A DNA stretch of 64,000 bases from CAWJMD01 sp963843835 (GTDB lineage Bacteria > Actinomycetota > Actinomycetes > Actinomycetales > CAWJMD01): assembly GCA_963843835.1 (NCBI GenBank), contig CAWJMD010000008.1:744001-808000 (forward strand). The letters are read 5' to 3'. Of this stretch, positions 1-8,304 are shown in pieces. A model generated the notes under the pieces. It saw only the letters and a program-made list of their open reading frames with translations. It made no database searches and had not been told where the DNA came from. The position numbers and the translations under genes were made by a program. The stretch's first letter is position 1. The number at the start of each line of letters is the position of its first letter.

Positions 1-1
1 G

Positions 2-700
2 ATGGCGCACCTCGGCGTCAACGCCTGCGCGGGTACGTCGACCCCACTCGCGCTGGTCGCCGCGGGGTCGGGCAACGACTCGGCCCGCGGCCTCGACCTG
101 CCCGTCCGCGACCCGGCCCTCGCGGTCGACGAGGCTGTCGAACGCCTGCGTGCCGGCAGCTGGAGGGAGCTGGACGCGGCTCGCGTGCTCACCGGCGACG
201 GCACCCGACGGTGGTTCCTCGGCGTCCTCTCCGCCGGCTTCGACGCGCTCGTCAACGAGCGCGCCAACGACTGGACGTGGCCCCGCGGGCGCATGCGGTA
301 CAACCTCGCGATCGCACGAGAGCTGCCGGCGTTCGCGCCGATCCACTACCTGCTCGAGCTCGAGGGTGTGGAGACCGACGAGCAGGCGATGCTCGTCTCG
401 GTGGCCAACGGCACCAGCTACGGCGGGGGGATGCGGATCGCGCCCGACGCGTCCTACACCGACGGTCTGCTCGACGTCGTGGTGCTCGGTCCGGTCTCCA
501 AGCCCGAGTTCGTGCGCGTCTTCCCGACCGTCTTCTCCGGACGGCACGTCCACCACCCCGCCGTCAGCGTGCGGCGCGTACGCGCCCTGAGCCTGGACAC
601 GCCGGAACGGCGGGTCGTCGTGTACGCGGACGGGGAACGCATCGGACCGACACCGATCCGGTGCGAGGTGGTCCCGCGCGCGCTGCGCGTGCTGGCCTGA
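2..700 (+). CDS. diacylglycerol kinase family lipid kinase (5' partial)
   Basis: Lipid kinase of the diacylglycerol/sphingosine kinase catalytic family (YegS/BmrU-like), expected to phosphorylate diacylglycerol or a related membrane lipid with ATP on the cytoplasmic side. The gene is already open at the left edge, so the N-terminal part of the nucleotide-binding domain is missing; 232 codons remain of roughly 300. The GSGND block at residues 23-27 is the glycine-rich catalytic signature, and GGGMRIAPDASYTDGLLD in the second half, followed by a DGE segment near the end, is the typical C-terminal beta-rich domain. The ATG at base 2 is probably internal. Substrate is not readable from sequence. 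Confidence 0.85.
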   Translation: MAHLGVNACAGTSTPLALVAAGSGNDSARGLDLPVRDPALAVDEAVERLRAGSWRELDAARVLTGDGTRRWFLGVLSAGFDALVNERANDWTWPRGRMRYNLAIARELPAFAPIHYLLELEGVETDEQAMLVSVANGTSYGGGMRIAPDASYTDGLLDVVVLGPVSKPEFVRVFPTVFSGRHVHHPAVSVRRVRALSLDTPERRVVVYADGERIGPTPIRCEVVPRALRVLA

Positions 701-738
701 GTCACGCGCGCGCGGGGTGCGTGGCCTAGATTCGTGCC

Positions 739-3660
739 ATGTCGTCCCCCGCTGAGCGGTACGTCGCGGCGCGCCGGTCGGCGGTCCGCGGGACCAGCGC
801 GCTGAGCCGGTTCGCCGACGGGCTGGAGTTCGACCTCGACCCCTTCCAGGCCGACGCGTGCGCGGCCCTCGAACAGGGCCACGGTGTGCTCGTCGCGGCC
901 CCGACCGGCGCGGGCAAGACCGTGGTGGGGGAGTTCGCCGTCCACCTCGCCCTCGCGTCCGGCCGGAAGGCCTTCTACACCACCCCGATCAAGGCGCTCA
1001 GCAACCAGAAGTACGTCGACCTCGTCGCACATCACGGGGCCGAGAAGGTCGGGCTGCTGACCGGTGACACGAGCGTCAACGGCGAGGCCCCGGTGGTGGT
1101 CATGACCACCGAGGTGCTCCGCAACATGCTCTATGCGGGGTCGCCGACCCTCTCGGGCCTGGCGTACGTGGTGATGGACGAGGTGCACTACCTCGCCGAC
1201 CGGTTCCGGGGCCCGGTCTGGGAGGAGGTGATCATCCACCTGCCACGCGAGGTGCTGGTGGTCTCCCTCTCGGCCACCGTCTCCAACGCGGAGGAGTTCG
1301 GGGCATGGCTCGACACCGTCCGTGGCGACACGCGCATCGTCGTGAGCGAGGACCGACCCGTACCGCTGTGGCAGCACGTGCAGCTGGGCACCCGGCTGGT
1401 CGACCTCTTCGCCGAGGACGGCGCGGGCCAGGGCGTCGTCAACCCGGAGCTGCTCGAGGTGAGCCGGGACGACAGCCGGCGGCACCGTGACGCCCGCGAC
1501 GGCCGCGACGGAAGAGGTGGCCGGGACCGCCGGGGCCGGCCCGTCGGCGGGCAGCGCGCAGGCCCACGCGGCCGCGGACGGCCCGGCGGACTCGACCCCC
1601 GGTGGGCGGCCGGCGGTCCTGGTGCGTCGCGCTCAGGGGTGCCCTCGAGGGCGCAGGTCGTGGAGCGGCTGGACTCCGAGGGACTGCTCCCCGCGATCAC
1701 GTTCATCTTCAGCCGTGCCGGGTGCGACGCCGCCGTGCGCCAGTGCCTCGCCTCCGGGCTGCGCCTCACGACGTCGCCGGAGCGCGCCGAGATCCGCCAG
1801 GTCGTCCAGGAGAGGATGTCGGAGATCCCCGACTCCGACCTGGCCGCACTCGGGTACCACGAGTGGGTCGAGGGACTGCAGCGGGGCATCGCGGCCCACC
1901 ACGCCGGCCTGCTTCCCGTCTTCAAGGAGGTCGTGGAGGAGCTGTTCACGCGCGGCCTGGTCAAGGCCGTGTTCGCCACGGAGACACTGGCTCTCGGCAT
2001 CAACATGCCGGCCCGCAGCGTCGTGCTCGAGAAGCTGGTCAAGTTCAACGGCGAGTCGCACGCGGCGGTGACCCCAGGGGAGTACACCCAGCTCACCGGA
2101 CGGGCCGGCCGGCGTGGCATCGACGTCGAGGGCCACGCCGTCGTGGTGTGGCAGCCCGGCCTGGACGCCGAGGCGGTGGCCGGTCTGGCGTCCACGCGCA
2201 CCTATCCGCTCCGCTCCAGCTTCCGGCCGACCTACAACATGGCGGTCAACCTGGTCGCCCAGGTCGGACGCCGCGAGGCCAGGGAGATCCTGGAGACCTC
2301 GTTCGCGCAGTTCCAGTCCGACCGTGCGGTGGTCGGGCTCGCCCGCAAGGTGCGCAGCCAGGACGAGGCCCTCGCCGGCTACGCCGAGGCGATGACCTGC
2401 CACCTCGGCGACTTCACGGAGTACGCCAGGTTGCGTCGCCGGCTGAGCGAGGCCGAGAAGGACTCCTCCCGCGCGGTGGCGCGCCGCCGACGCAGCCAGG
2501 CGCTCGAGTCGCTGGAGCGGCTCCGGGTGGGGGACGTCATCCGCGTGCCCGCCGGGCGGCGCTCCGGCTTCGCCGTCGTTCTCGACCCCGGCACGGCCGG
2601 GGGGCTGGAGGGGCCTCGTCCGACCGTGCTGACGGCGGACCGGGACGTCCGCCGGCTGTCGCTGCACGACGTACCGACGCCCGTCGAGCCCGTGGCGACC
2701 GTCCGGATCCCCAAGGGCTTCAACCCCCGCAACCCGGGTGCGCGGCGCGACCTGGCCTCGTCGATGCGGGCGGCCCTGCACGAGGGCCGTCTGGCAGAGG
2801 GCCCGCCGCTCGACGAACGCTCAGGCACGACCCGGAAGGCGGCACGCACACCGGCCGCCGAGGACGAGGTGGCGTCGCTGCGGCGACGACTCCGTCAGCA
2901 CCCGTGCCACGGCTGTGCGGAGCGCGAGGACCACGCCCGCTGGGCCGAGCGCTGGAACAAGCTCAGCCGCGAGCGCGACCAGCTCGCCCGCACGATCGAG
3001 AGCAGGACCAACACGATCGCCCGCACGTTCGACCGGGTCTGCGACCTCCTGGTCGAGCTCGACTACCTGCGCGTCCACGAGGGCGCCGGACAGGAGGGCA
3101 GGGTCGGTCCCGAGCGGGCGGGCCTGGTGGTCACGGCGGCAGGGCAGCGACTGCGGCGGGTCTACACCGAGAAGGACCTGCTCGTGGCCGAGTGCCTGCG
3201 ATCCGGCGTGTGGCGTGGTCTGGACCCCGCCGGGATGGCGGCCGTGGCGTCGGCGATCGTCTACGAGGCGCGGCGCGAGGAGACGGGCCTCGGCCCCCGC
3301 ACCCCGGGCGGGGCGACGCGCCAAGCGCTCGACGAGACCGTGCGGGTGTGGTCGACGCTTCAGGACCGCGAGGCTGAGCACCGTCTCCAGCTCACTGCCG
3401 CACCGGATGTCGGCCTGGCATGGCCGATCTACCGGTGGGCCCTGGGACGCGGCCTGCAGGACGTGCTCGAGGACGCCGACCTGACGCCGGGGGACTTCGT
3501 CCGGTGGACGCGGCAGGTGGTCGACCTGCTGGGCCAGCTGGCGCAGGCCGCCGAGGGCGGGCACGGCACGCCCGCCGACGCGGCGGTCGCCGCGTCGGCC
3601 CGCGCAGCCGTCGCAGCCATCGATCGCGGGGTGGTCGCCACGCCACGGTCCGACCGCTGA
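739..3660 (+). CDS. helY: DEAD/DEAH-box helicase, HelY (Ski2/Mtr4-like)
   Basis: Superfamily 2 ATP-dependent RNA helicase of the Ski2/Mtr4 group, called HelY in mycobacteria; expected to unwind structured RNA during decay or processing. Walker A is APTGAGKT (residues 54-61), the DEVH box is at 147-150, and helicase motif VI appears as QLTGRAGRRG. A long Arg/Gly/Asp-rich segment (about residues 245-305) separates the two RecA domains. The C-terminal half contains a CHGC..RE.H element and the DSHCT-type helical domain usual for the family; 973 aa is a normal length. A TAGATT -10 box (727-732) lies six bases before the ATG, so the mRNA is probably leaderless. In mycobacteria the gene lies near tatC; here that side is outside the window. 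Confidence 0.93.
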   Translation: MSSPAERYVAARRSAVRGTSALSRFADGLEFDLDPFQADACAALEQGHGVLVAAPTGAGKTVVGEFAVHLALASGRKAFYTTPIKALSNQKYVDLVAHHGAEKVGLLTGDTSVNGEAPVVVMTTEVLRNMLYAGSPTLSGLAYVVMDEVHYLADRFRGPVWEEVIIHLPREVLVVSLSATVSNAEEFGAWLDTVRGDTRIVVSEDRPVPLWQHVQLGTRLVDLFAEDGAGQGVVNPELLEVSRDDSRRHRDARDGRDGRGGRDRRGRPVGGQRAGPRGRGRPGGLDPRWAAGGPGASRSGVPSRAQVVERLDSEGLLPAITFIFSRAGCDAAVRQCLASGLRLTTSPERAEIRQVVQERMSEIPDSDLAALGYHEWVEGLQRGIAAHHAGLLPVFKEVVEELFTRGLVKAVFATETLALGINMPARSVVLEKLVKFNGESHAAVTPGEYTQLTGRAGRRGIDVEGHAVVVWQPGLDAEAVAGLASTRTYPLRSSFRPTYNMAVNLVAQVGRREAREILETSFAQFQSDRAVVGLARKVRSQDEALAGYAEAMTCHLGDFTEYARLRRRLSEAEKDSSRAVARRRRSQALESLERLRVGDVIRVPAGRRSGFAVVLDPGTAGGLEGPRPTVLTADRDVRRLSLHDVPTPVEPVATVRIPKGFNPRNPGARRDLASSMRAALHEGRLAEGPPLDERSGTTRKAARTPAAEDEVASLRRRLRQHPCHGCAEREDHARWAERWNKLSRERDQLARTIESRTNTIARTFDRVCDLLVELDYLRVHEGAGQEGRVGPERAGLVVTAAGQRLRRVYTEKDLLVAECLRSGVWRGLDPAGMAAVASAIVYEARREETGLGPRTPGGATRQALDETVRVWSTLQDREAEHRLQLTAAPDVGLAWPIYRWALGRGLQDVLEDADLTPGDFVRWTRQVVDLLGQLAQAAEGGHGTPADAAVAASARAAVAAIDRGVVATPRSDR

Positions 3661-3704
3661 GAAGGGCAGACACCCCACCTCCGTCGCGGGCCTACCCTGG
3701 GTCG

Positions 3705-4715
3705 GTGAGCGACCTGCAGACCCGACCGACCGTGCACGAGTGCGGCGGGGGCCACGACCCCGCCGACATGCGCGCGTTCACGCGTCTGCCCGGACGGGTT
3801 GTGGCGCTCACCACCCGCCTGGCTCCCTCGCCGGCGAACCCGCGCGAGGCCATGACCGTCGAGCGCTTCCTGCCGACGCGGGGACGGCGCATGATCGGGG
3901 CCTGGTGCTTCGTCGACCGATTCGGCCCGGTCGACGTCACCGAGGGCGAGGGCATGATGATCGGCCCCCACCCGCACACCGGTCTCCAGACGGTGACGTG
4001 GCTGCTGGACGGGGCCGTGCTTCACCGCGACTCGTTGGGCTCGCAGCAGCACATCGTCCCGGGGGAGCTCAACCTGATGACCGCCGGGCGCGGGATCAGC
4101 CACGCGGAGGAGTCACCGGCCGAGCGTCCCGCGGTGCTGCACGGGCTGCAGCTGTGGGTCGCGCTGCCCGAGGCGTCCCGGCACCTCGAGCCGGCCTTCG
4201 AGCACCACGACGCGCTGCCGAACCTGGAGCTGCCGGGAGTCAGTGCCACCGTGATGATGGGCACTCTCGCCGGGGTGACCTCGCCGGCGACCACGTTCAC
4301 GCCGCTGGTGGGGGCGGTGCTCGACGTCGCCGCCGGCGGCGACGGTGGCGGACCCGCCTGGCTGCCGCTGAAGCGGAGCTACGAGTACGGGCTGCTGGTG
4401 ATCGAGGGTGAGCTGGTCGTCGAGGGCGAGACCGTCGGCCGCGACGAGCTGGTCTACCTGGGGGGTGGCAGACAGGGGCTCGACCTGTCCTCCGTCGACG
4501 GCAGCCGCGCGCTGCTCGTGGGTGGCGAGCCCTTCACCGAGGAGATCGTGATGTGGTGGAACTACATCGGGCGCAGCCACGACGAGATCGTCACCGCGCG
4601 CACGCTGTGGAACGCGCAAGCGCCCCAGTTCGGGTCCGTGCAGGGCGCCACCGCCGCGCGGATCCCGGCACCGCCGATGCCGGCCAGCACCCTGCGGAGC
4701 CGCGGGCGACGCTGA
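3705..4715 (+). CDS. pirin family protein
   Basis: Bicupin protein of the pirin family (336 aa). The first cupin holds PHPHTGLQT, with the metal-binding histidines, and MTAGRGISHAEES, the typical second half of the pirin metal site. The C-terminal cupin is less conserved, as usual. Bacterial pirins have been linked to quercetin 2,3-dioxygenase activity and to redox sensing, but the substrate cannot be assigned here. The GTG at 3705 is chosen because TACCCT (3693-3698) lies exactly six bases upstream, the leaderless arrangement seen for many genes here. A second pirin gene at 33.7-34.7 kb is frameshifted, so this is the only intact copy in the window. Confidence 0.88.
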   Translation: MSDLQTRPTVHECGGGHDPADMRAFTRLPGRVVALTTRLAPSPANPREAMTVERFLPTRGRRMIGAWCFVDRFGPVDVTEGEGMMIGPHPHTGLQTVTWLLDGAVLHRDSLGSQQHIVPGELNLMTAGRGISHAEESPAERPAVLHGLQLWVALPEASRHLEPAFEHHDALPNLELPGVSATVMMGTLAGVTSPATTFTPLVGAVLDVAAGGDGGGPAWLPLKRSYEYGLLVIEGELVVEGETVGRDELVYLGGGRQGLDLSSVDGSRALLVGGEPFTEEIVMWWNYIGRSHDEIVTARTLWNAQAPQFGSVQGATAARIPAPPMPASTLRSRGRR

Positions 4716-4823
4716 CGCCCCCGCTTGGCGGGACGTACGCCCCTGGGCGGATGGCTCGCGGTCGGTCAGGCTTGTCGTACACGCGGAGATGCCGTGTGCG
4801 ACAGCACAGGGAAGTGATGCACG

Positions 4824-5213
4824 ATGCGACTGACACTGCGCGACGCCATCGCCACGTTGCTCGTCGCGGTGGTCGCGGTCGGCTACGTGGGCTACCTCAT
4901 CCAGGGCGAGATCCCCTTCGTCAAGGACCCCCGCGGGATGGCCGCGGTAGGTCTCATCCTCGGCACCGCCGCGTTCCTCGTCGCCCGGACCCGCAGGTCC
5001 GAGGCTCACGACCGCGTCACCAGTGCCGAGACGTACATGGGAGTCGCGGCGCTCGTGATCGGCGTCGTGGCCCTGATCCTCGCCGAGATCGCAGCGGCCG
5101 AGACGCTCCTCGCCATCTTCATGATCGCGATCGTGGCGGTGTGGGCGGTCCAGATGCTGCACCACGCCGGCCTGTTGGCCGGCGGCAGAGGGCTGACGGC
5201 GACCCACCGCTGA
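4824..5213 (+). CDS. small four-helix membrane protein, function unknown
   Basis: Predicted 129-aa integral membrane protein. Hydrophobic stretches at about residues 9-26, 40-56, 70-88 and 92-110 suggest four transmembrane helices with a short charged loop (RTRRSEAHDR) between the second and third. A purine-rich AGGGAAG precedes the ATG by about ten bases. No family was recognised and neighbouring genes give no functional lead. Codon use is typical of the window, so it looks like a genuine expressed gene. Confidence 0.7.
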   Translation: MRLTLRDAIATLLVAVVAVGYVGYLIQGEIPFVKDPRGMAAVGLILGTAAFLVARTRRSEAHDRVTSAETYMGVAALVIGVVALILAEIAAAETLLAIFMIAIVAVWAVQMLHHAGLLAGGRGLTATHR

Positions 5214-5235
5214 GGTGGACAGCGCGTCGGACCTC

Positions 5236-5286
5236 GGCGGTCCCCCCGCCTTCCTCACGGCAGCGACCGGAGGCGGGGTGACCGCC
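5236..5286. terminator. bidirectional terminator hairpin
   Basis: Two 16-base arms (5236-5251 and 5271-5286), complementary at 15 of 16 positions, enclose a 19-base loop between the convergent membrane-protein and exonuclease genes. No U-tract follows, as is common in high-G+C actinobacteria. Confidence 0.65.
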
Positions 5287-5291
5287 GCTCG

Positions 5292-6248
5292 TCAGCGCAG
5301 TGCGGTCAGGACCCTCTCGACACTGCTCGACAGACCCCAGCGCTGCGACAGCTCGTCCAGTGCGTCCGGGTCGGCCGGCTCCGACGGGAGGGTGTCGTCC
5401 GCCTCCGGGAGCTCGGCGTCGCGCAGCACCCTGACGACGGTCGGTGCGACGTCCAGGTAGTCCGCGGCGGCGGCGAACCGCGCACGCTGGGCCGCCGTGA
5501 GCGGAGACCGCAGGTCGGCGACCGCCGCGCGGATGCCGGCCAGGTCGCCGAACTTTCTCAGGAGGGTGGCGCCGGTCTTCTCGCCGATGCCCGGCACGCC
5601 CGGGATGCCGTCGCTGCTGTCGCCTCGCATCGTCGCGAGATCGGCGTAGGCGTCACCGTTGTCGACGCCGTACCGCTCACCCAGCAGCCCCTGGTCGACG
5701 ACCTGCATGTTCCGGATCCCCTTGGCGGTGTACAGCACTCGCACGGGGCGTTCGTCGTCCACGAGCTGGAAGAGGTCGCGGTCGCCCGTCACGATGTCGA
5801 CCGCGGTGCCCGCGGGCGCTCGCGTGGCGAGGGTGCCGATCACGTCGTCGGCCTCGCAGTGCTGGGCGCCGACCCGGGCGATGCCCAGAGCGGCGAGAGC
5901 GGCGGCGATCACGGGAACCTGCGGCCCGAGCGCGTCGGGGACCTCCTCCTCGCTCGCGTCGGCCGGGGCGTCCTGGGCGACGCGATGGGTCTTGTACGAG
6001 GGCATCAGGTCCACACGCCAGGCCGGTCGCCAGTCGTCGTCCCAGCACGCGACCAACCGGGTCGGACGGTACTGCTCCACGAGGACGGCGACCATGTCGA
6101 GGAACCCGCGGACCGCGTTGACGGGCGTGCCGTCGGGGGCCGTCATCGTGTCGGGGACACCGAAGAACGCCCGGAAGTACAGGGACGCCGAGTCGAGGAG
6201 CATCAAGCGGTCCTGCGCCTTCGGCGTGGTCTGCGTCGTCATCGTCAC
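5292..6248 (-). CDS. 5'-3' exonuclease (FEN-like, stand-alone)
   Basis: Flap/5'-3' exonuclease equivalent to the N-terminal nuclease domain of DNA polymerase I, found as a separate 318-aa protein in actinobacteria; acts on 5' flaps and RNA primers. Visible metal-binding acidic motifs are LLDSASLYFRAFF near the N-terminus, EADDVIG and TGDRDLFQL in the middle, and MRGDSSDGIPGVPGIGEKT, the helix-hairpin-helix DNA-binding region. The start ATG.ACG.ATG.ACG offers two near-equivalent ATGs; the first is used. Divergent from the Lrp/AsnC gene with only 41 bases between them, so its promoter region overlaps the palindrome at 6270-6287. Confidence 0.92.
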   Translation of the reverse strand: MTMTTQTTPKAQDRLMLLDSASLYFRAFFGVPDTMTAPDGTPVNAVRGFLDMVAVLVEQYRPTRLVACWDDDWRPAWRVDLMPSYKTHRVAQDAPADASEEEVPDALGPQVPVIAAALAALGIARVGAQHCEADDVIGTLATRAPAGTAVDIVTGDRDLFQLVDDERPVRVLYTAKGIRNMQVVDQGLLGERYGVDNGDAYADLATMRGDSSDGIPGVPGIGEKTGATLLRKFGDLAGIRAAVADLRSPLTAAQRARFAAAADYLDVAPTVVRVLRDAELPEADDTLPSEPADPDALDELSQRWGLSSSVERVLTALR

Positions 6249-6269
6249 GTCGACACCCTCTCAGGTTGG

Positions 6270-6287
6270 TGCGCACTAGAGTGCGCA
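6270..6287. promoter_or_regulatory. palindromic operator candidate before Lrp/AsnC gene
   Basis: TGCGCACT-AG-AGTGCGCA is a perfect inverted repeat with 8-base arms and a 2-base spacer. It contains the presumed -10 box TAGAGT (6277-6282) and ends two bases before the start codon of the Lrp/AsnC gene. A regulator bound here would block its own transcription, as is usual for Lrp/AsnC autoregulation, and could also affect the divergent exonuclease gene. Confidence 0.55.
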
Positions 6288-6289
6288 GG

Positions 6290-6730
6290 ATGGAGGAGAC
6301 CGACCGGAGCATCGTCCGGCTGCTGACCACGGACGGGCGGATGAGCTACACCGACCTCGCGAAGGCGACGGGCCTGTCCACCTCGGCCGTCCACCAACGC
6401 GTCCGCCGGCTCGAGCAGCGCGGCGTGATCAAGGGCTACACGGCCGTGGTGGACGCCGAGGCCGTGGGGCTGACGCTGACGGCCTTCATCTCCGTGGCCC
6501 CCTTCGACCCCTCCGCACCGGACGACGTGGCCGAGCGCCTGCGCGACCTGGAGGAGATCGAGGCGTGCTACTCCGTCGCGGGGGAGGAGTCGTACATCCT
6601 CAAGGTGCGCGTCGCGACGCCGTCCGCGCTCGAGGACCTGCTGGCCCGGGTCCGGGCCAAGGCCAACGTGTCGAGCCGGACCACCGTGGTGCTGTCCACG
6701 CCTTACGAGGCGCGCCCCCCGGCGGTCTGA
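6290..6730 (+). CDS. Lrp/AsnC family transcriptional regulator
   Basis: Amino-acid-responsive regulator (146 aa) with an N-terminal winged helix (MSYTDLAKATGLSTSAVHQRVRRLE lies across residues 19-43) and a C-terminal RAM ligand-binding domain ending with the family pattern ...SSRTTVVLSTPYE. ATG 6290 is chosen over the upstream TTG because TAGAGT lies seven bases before it and the winged-helix domain then begins at the usual distance. The gene converges on kamA, the first enzyme of the lysine pathway, so a lysine-responsive regulator of that pathway is a reasonable but unproven inference. Confidence 0.9.
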   Translation: MEETDRSIVRLLTTDGRMSYTDLAKATGLSTSAVHQRVRRLEQRGVIKGYTAVVDAEAVGLTLTAFISVAPFDPSAPDDVAERLRDLEEIEACYSVAGEESYILKVRVATPSALEDLLARVRAKANVSSRTTVVLSTPYEARPPAV

Positions 6731-6796
6731 GCCCACCTCGGTCAGCCCTCGTTCGGTCCGTCCTCCGGCTCGGCGAGCGCCGCCGCGTCGGAGTCG

Positions 6797-8230
6797 TCAG
6801 GCGTCGGCGTGCTGCCGCCACCAGTCCTGGCCCTCGGCGGGCAGCGTGTCGATCGGGTCGTAGTAGGCGTACTCGGTCGACGTGACGTCGACGTCCGCCG
6901 ACTCGATCGAGGTGCGGTAGTTCTTCGTCCACGTCGAGATTCCGCGGACGGTGTCGTAGTCGTGCACCTGGTGCACCCAGCGCTTGCCGACGAACGGCAC
7001 GTCGCAGACGATCCGCGGCGTCGCGAAGCCGGGCAGGTAGCCCATGACCGCGTGCTGCAGCTCCTGGGCGTGCCGCAGGGAGACCCGCCAGTGCTCGCTG
7101 AACGGGATCATGTCGCACATGTAGAAGTAGTACGGGGTGATCGACGCCTCGTCCTGCAGGCCGAACGAGAGGTCGAGCAGCTGCTCCGAGGTGTCGTTGA
7201 CGCCGCGCATGAGGACGCCCTGGTTGCGGACGTCCCGCACGCCCGCGTCGAGCATCGCCCGCGCCGCCTCGGCCACGAGCGGGGTGAGCGACTCGGCCGA
7301 GTTGACGTGCGTGTGGATGGCCAGCGAGACGCCCCGCTGGCGGGCGACGCTCGCGACGCGGCCGACGCCCTCGACGACGTCGGGGGCCAGCCAGTGCTGG
7401 GGCAGCCCCATCAGCGCCTTGGTGGCGAGCCGGATGTCGCGGATGTTGTCGATCTCCATCAGCCGCATGAGGAAGGCCTCGAGGTTCTTCCACGGCATGT
7501 TCGCGACGTCGCCGCCGCTGACGACCACGTCGCGCACCGACGGCGTCTTCTGCAGGTAGGCCAGCATCGCGCCGTACCGGTCGACGGGCTTGAGGTCGAA
7601 CTTCAGCTTCGGCACCACCGGGGTCGAGTTGCCGACCAGGTCCATGCGCGTGCAGTGGCCGCAGTACTGCGGGCAGGTCGGCAGCAGCTCCGCCAGCACC
7701 TTGGTCGGGTAGCGGTGGGTCAGCCCCTCGGCCACCCACATGTCGTGCTCGTGCAGGGAGTCGCGGCTCGCGTGGGGGTGGCTCGGCCAGTCGCTGCGGC
7801 GGTCGGAGAAGACCGGGAGCATGTACCGCCGCACCGGGTCGGCCAGGAACGCCTCGGTGAAGTCGGCCCCGGCACGCGGCATGACGCCGTCGTCGCCGCT
7901 GAACACGCCCGTCGCCGGGACCATCGTGTTGACCATCTGCGGGGGGAGCAGCATCGACATCGTCGCCCGCTCGGCCTGGTCGCGCTCGAGGTCGGCGTAG
8001 AAGTCCTCGGTCAGCAGGTCGCCCATCAGGCCCCGGAGCTGGGCGATGTTCTTCAGGCAGTGCGCGCGCTGCCACTGCGCGCTGCGCCACTCGTCCGGCG
8101 TGACGTCCTTCCACCCGGGGAAGCGAGTCCAGTCCGGCTCGACCAGCGGGCGGCGCCGGTACGAGTAGGGCTGGGGCATCCGCGGGGCGTCCCCGGGGGC
8201 GGGCTGCAAGGGCACGGCAGTCTGGGTCAC
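6797..8230 (-). CDS. kamA: lysine 2,3-aminomutase (KamA)
   Basis: Radical SAM, PLP-dependent enzyme converting L-lysine to L-beta-lysine (EC 5.4.3.2), first step of the beta-lysine degradation route. The [4Fe-4S]/SAM triad CPQYCGHC is at residues 186-193. FVGKRW (K416) is the likely PLP-lysine region. At 477 aa it is longer than EpmB-type paralogues, and the neighbouring kdd, kamD, kamE and kal support the catabolic assignment. The GTG start has TATCCT seven bases upstream on the minus strand, suggesting a leaderless transcript. Divergent from kdd, with 74 bases between the two start codons. No AblB-like acetyltransferase is nearby, so osmolyte synthesis is unlikely. Confidence 0.94.
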   Translation of the reverse strand: MTQTAVPLQPAPGDAPRMPQPYSYRRRPLVEPDWTRFPGWKDVTPDEWRSAQWQRAHCLKNIAQLRGLMGDLLTEDFYADLERDQAERATMSMLLPPQMVNTMVPATGVFSGDDGVMPRAGADFTEAFLADPVRRYMLPVFSDRRSDWPSHPHASRDSLHEHDMWVAEGLTHRYPTKVLAELLPTCPQYCGHCTRMDLVGNSTPVVPKLKFDLKPVDRYGAMLAYLQKTPSVRDVVVSGGDVANMPWKNLEAFLMRLMEIDNIRDIRLATKALMGLPQHWLAPDVVEGVGRVASVARQRGVSLAIHTHVNSAESLTPLVAEAARAMLDAGVRDVRNQGVLMRGVNDTSEQLLDLSFGLQDEASITPYYFYMCDMIPFSEHWRVSLRHAQELQHAVMGYLPGFATPRIVCDVPFVGKRWVHQVHDYDTVRGISTWTKNYRTSIESADVDVTSTEYAYYDPIDTLPAEGQDWWRQHADA

Positions 8231-8304
8231 ACGTGGCAGGATACGGGAGACTTTGCTGCTCCGTCGCCATTACGCCGGAGAACTTCCCTGATCTGGAGGT
8301 CTAC

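Noticed and set aside
6797..8230. EpmB or AblA-type identity for KamA
   Set aside because: The neighbouring kdd, kamD, kamE and kal genes fit the catabolic route, there is no ablB or efp/epmA nearby, and the protein is longer than EpmB.
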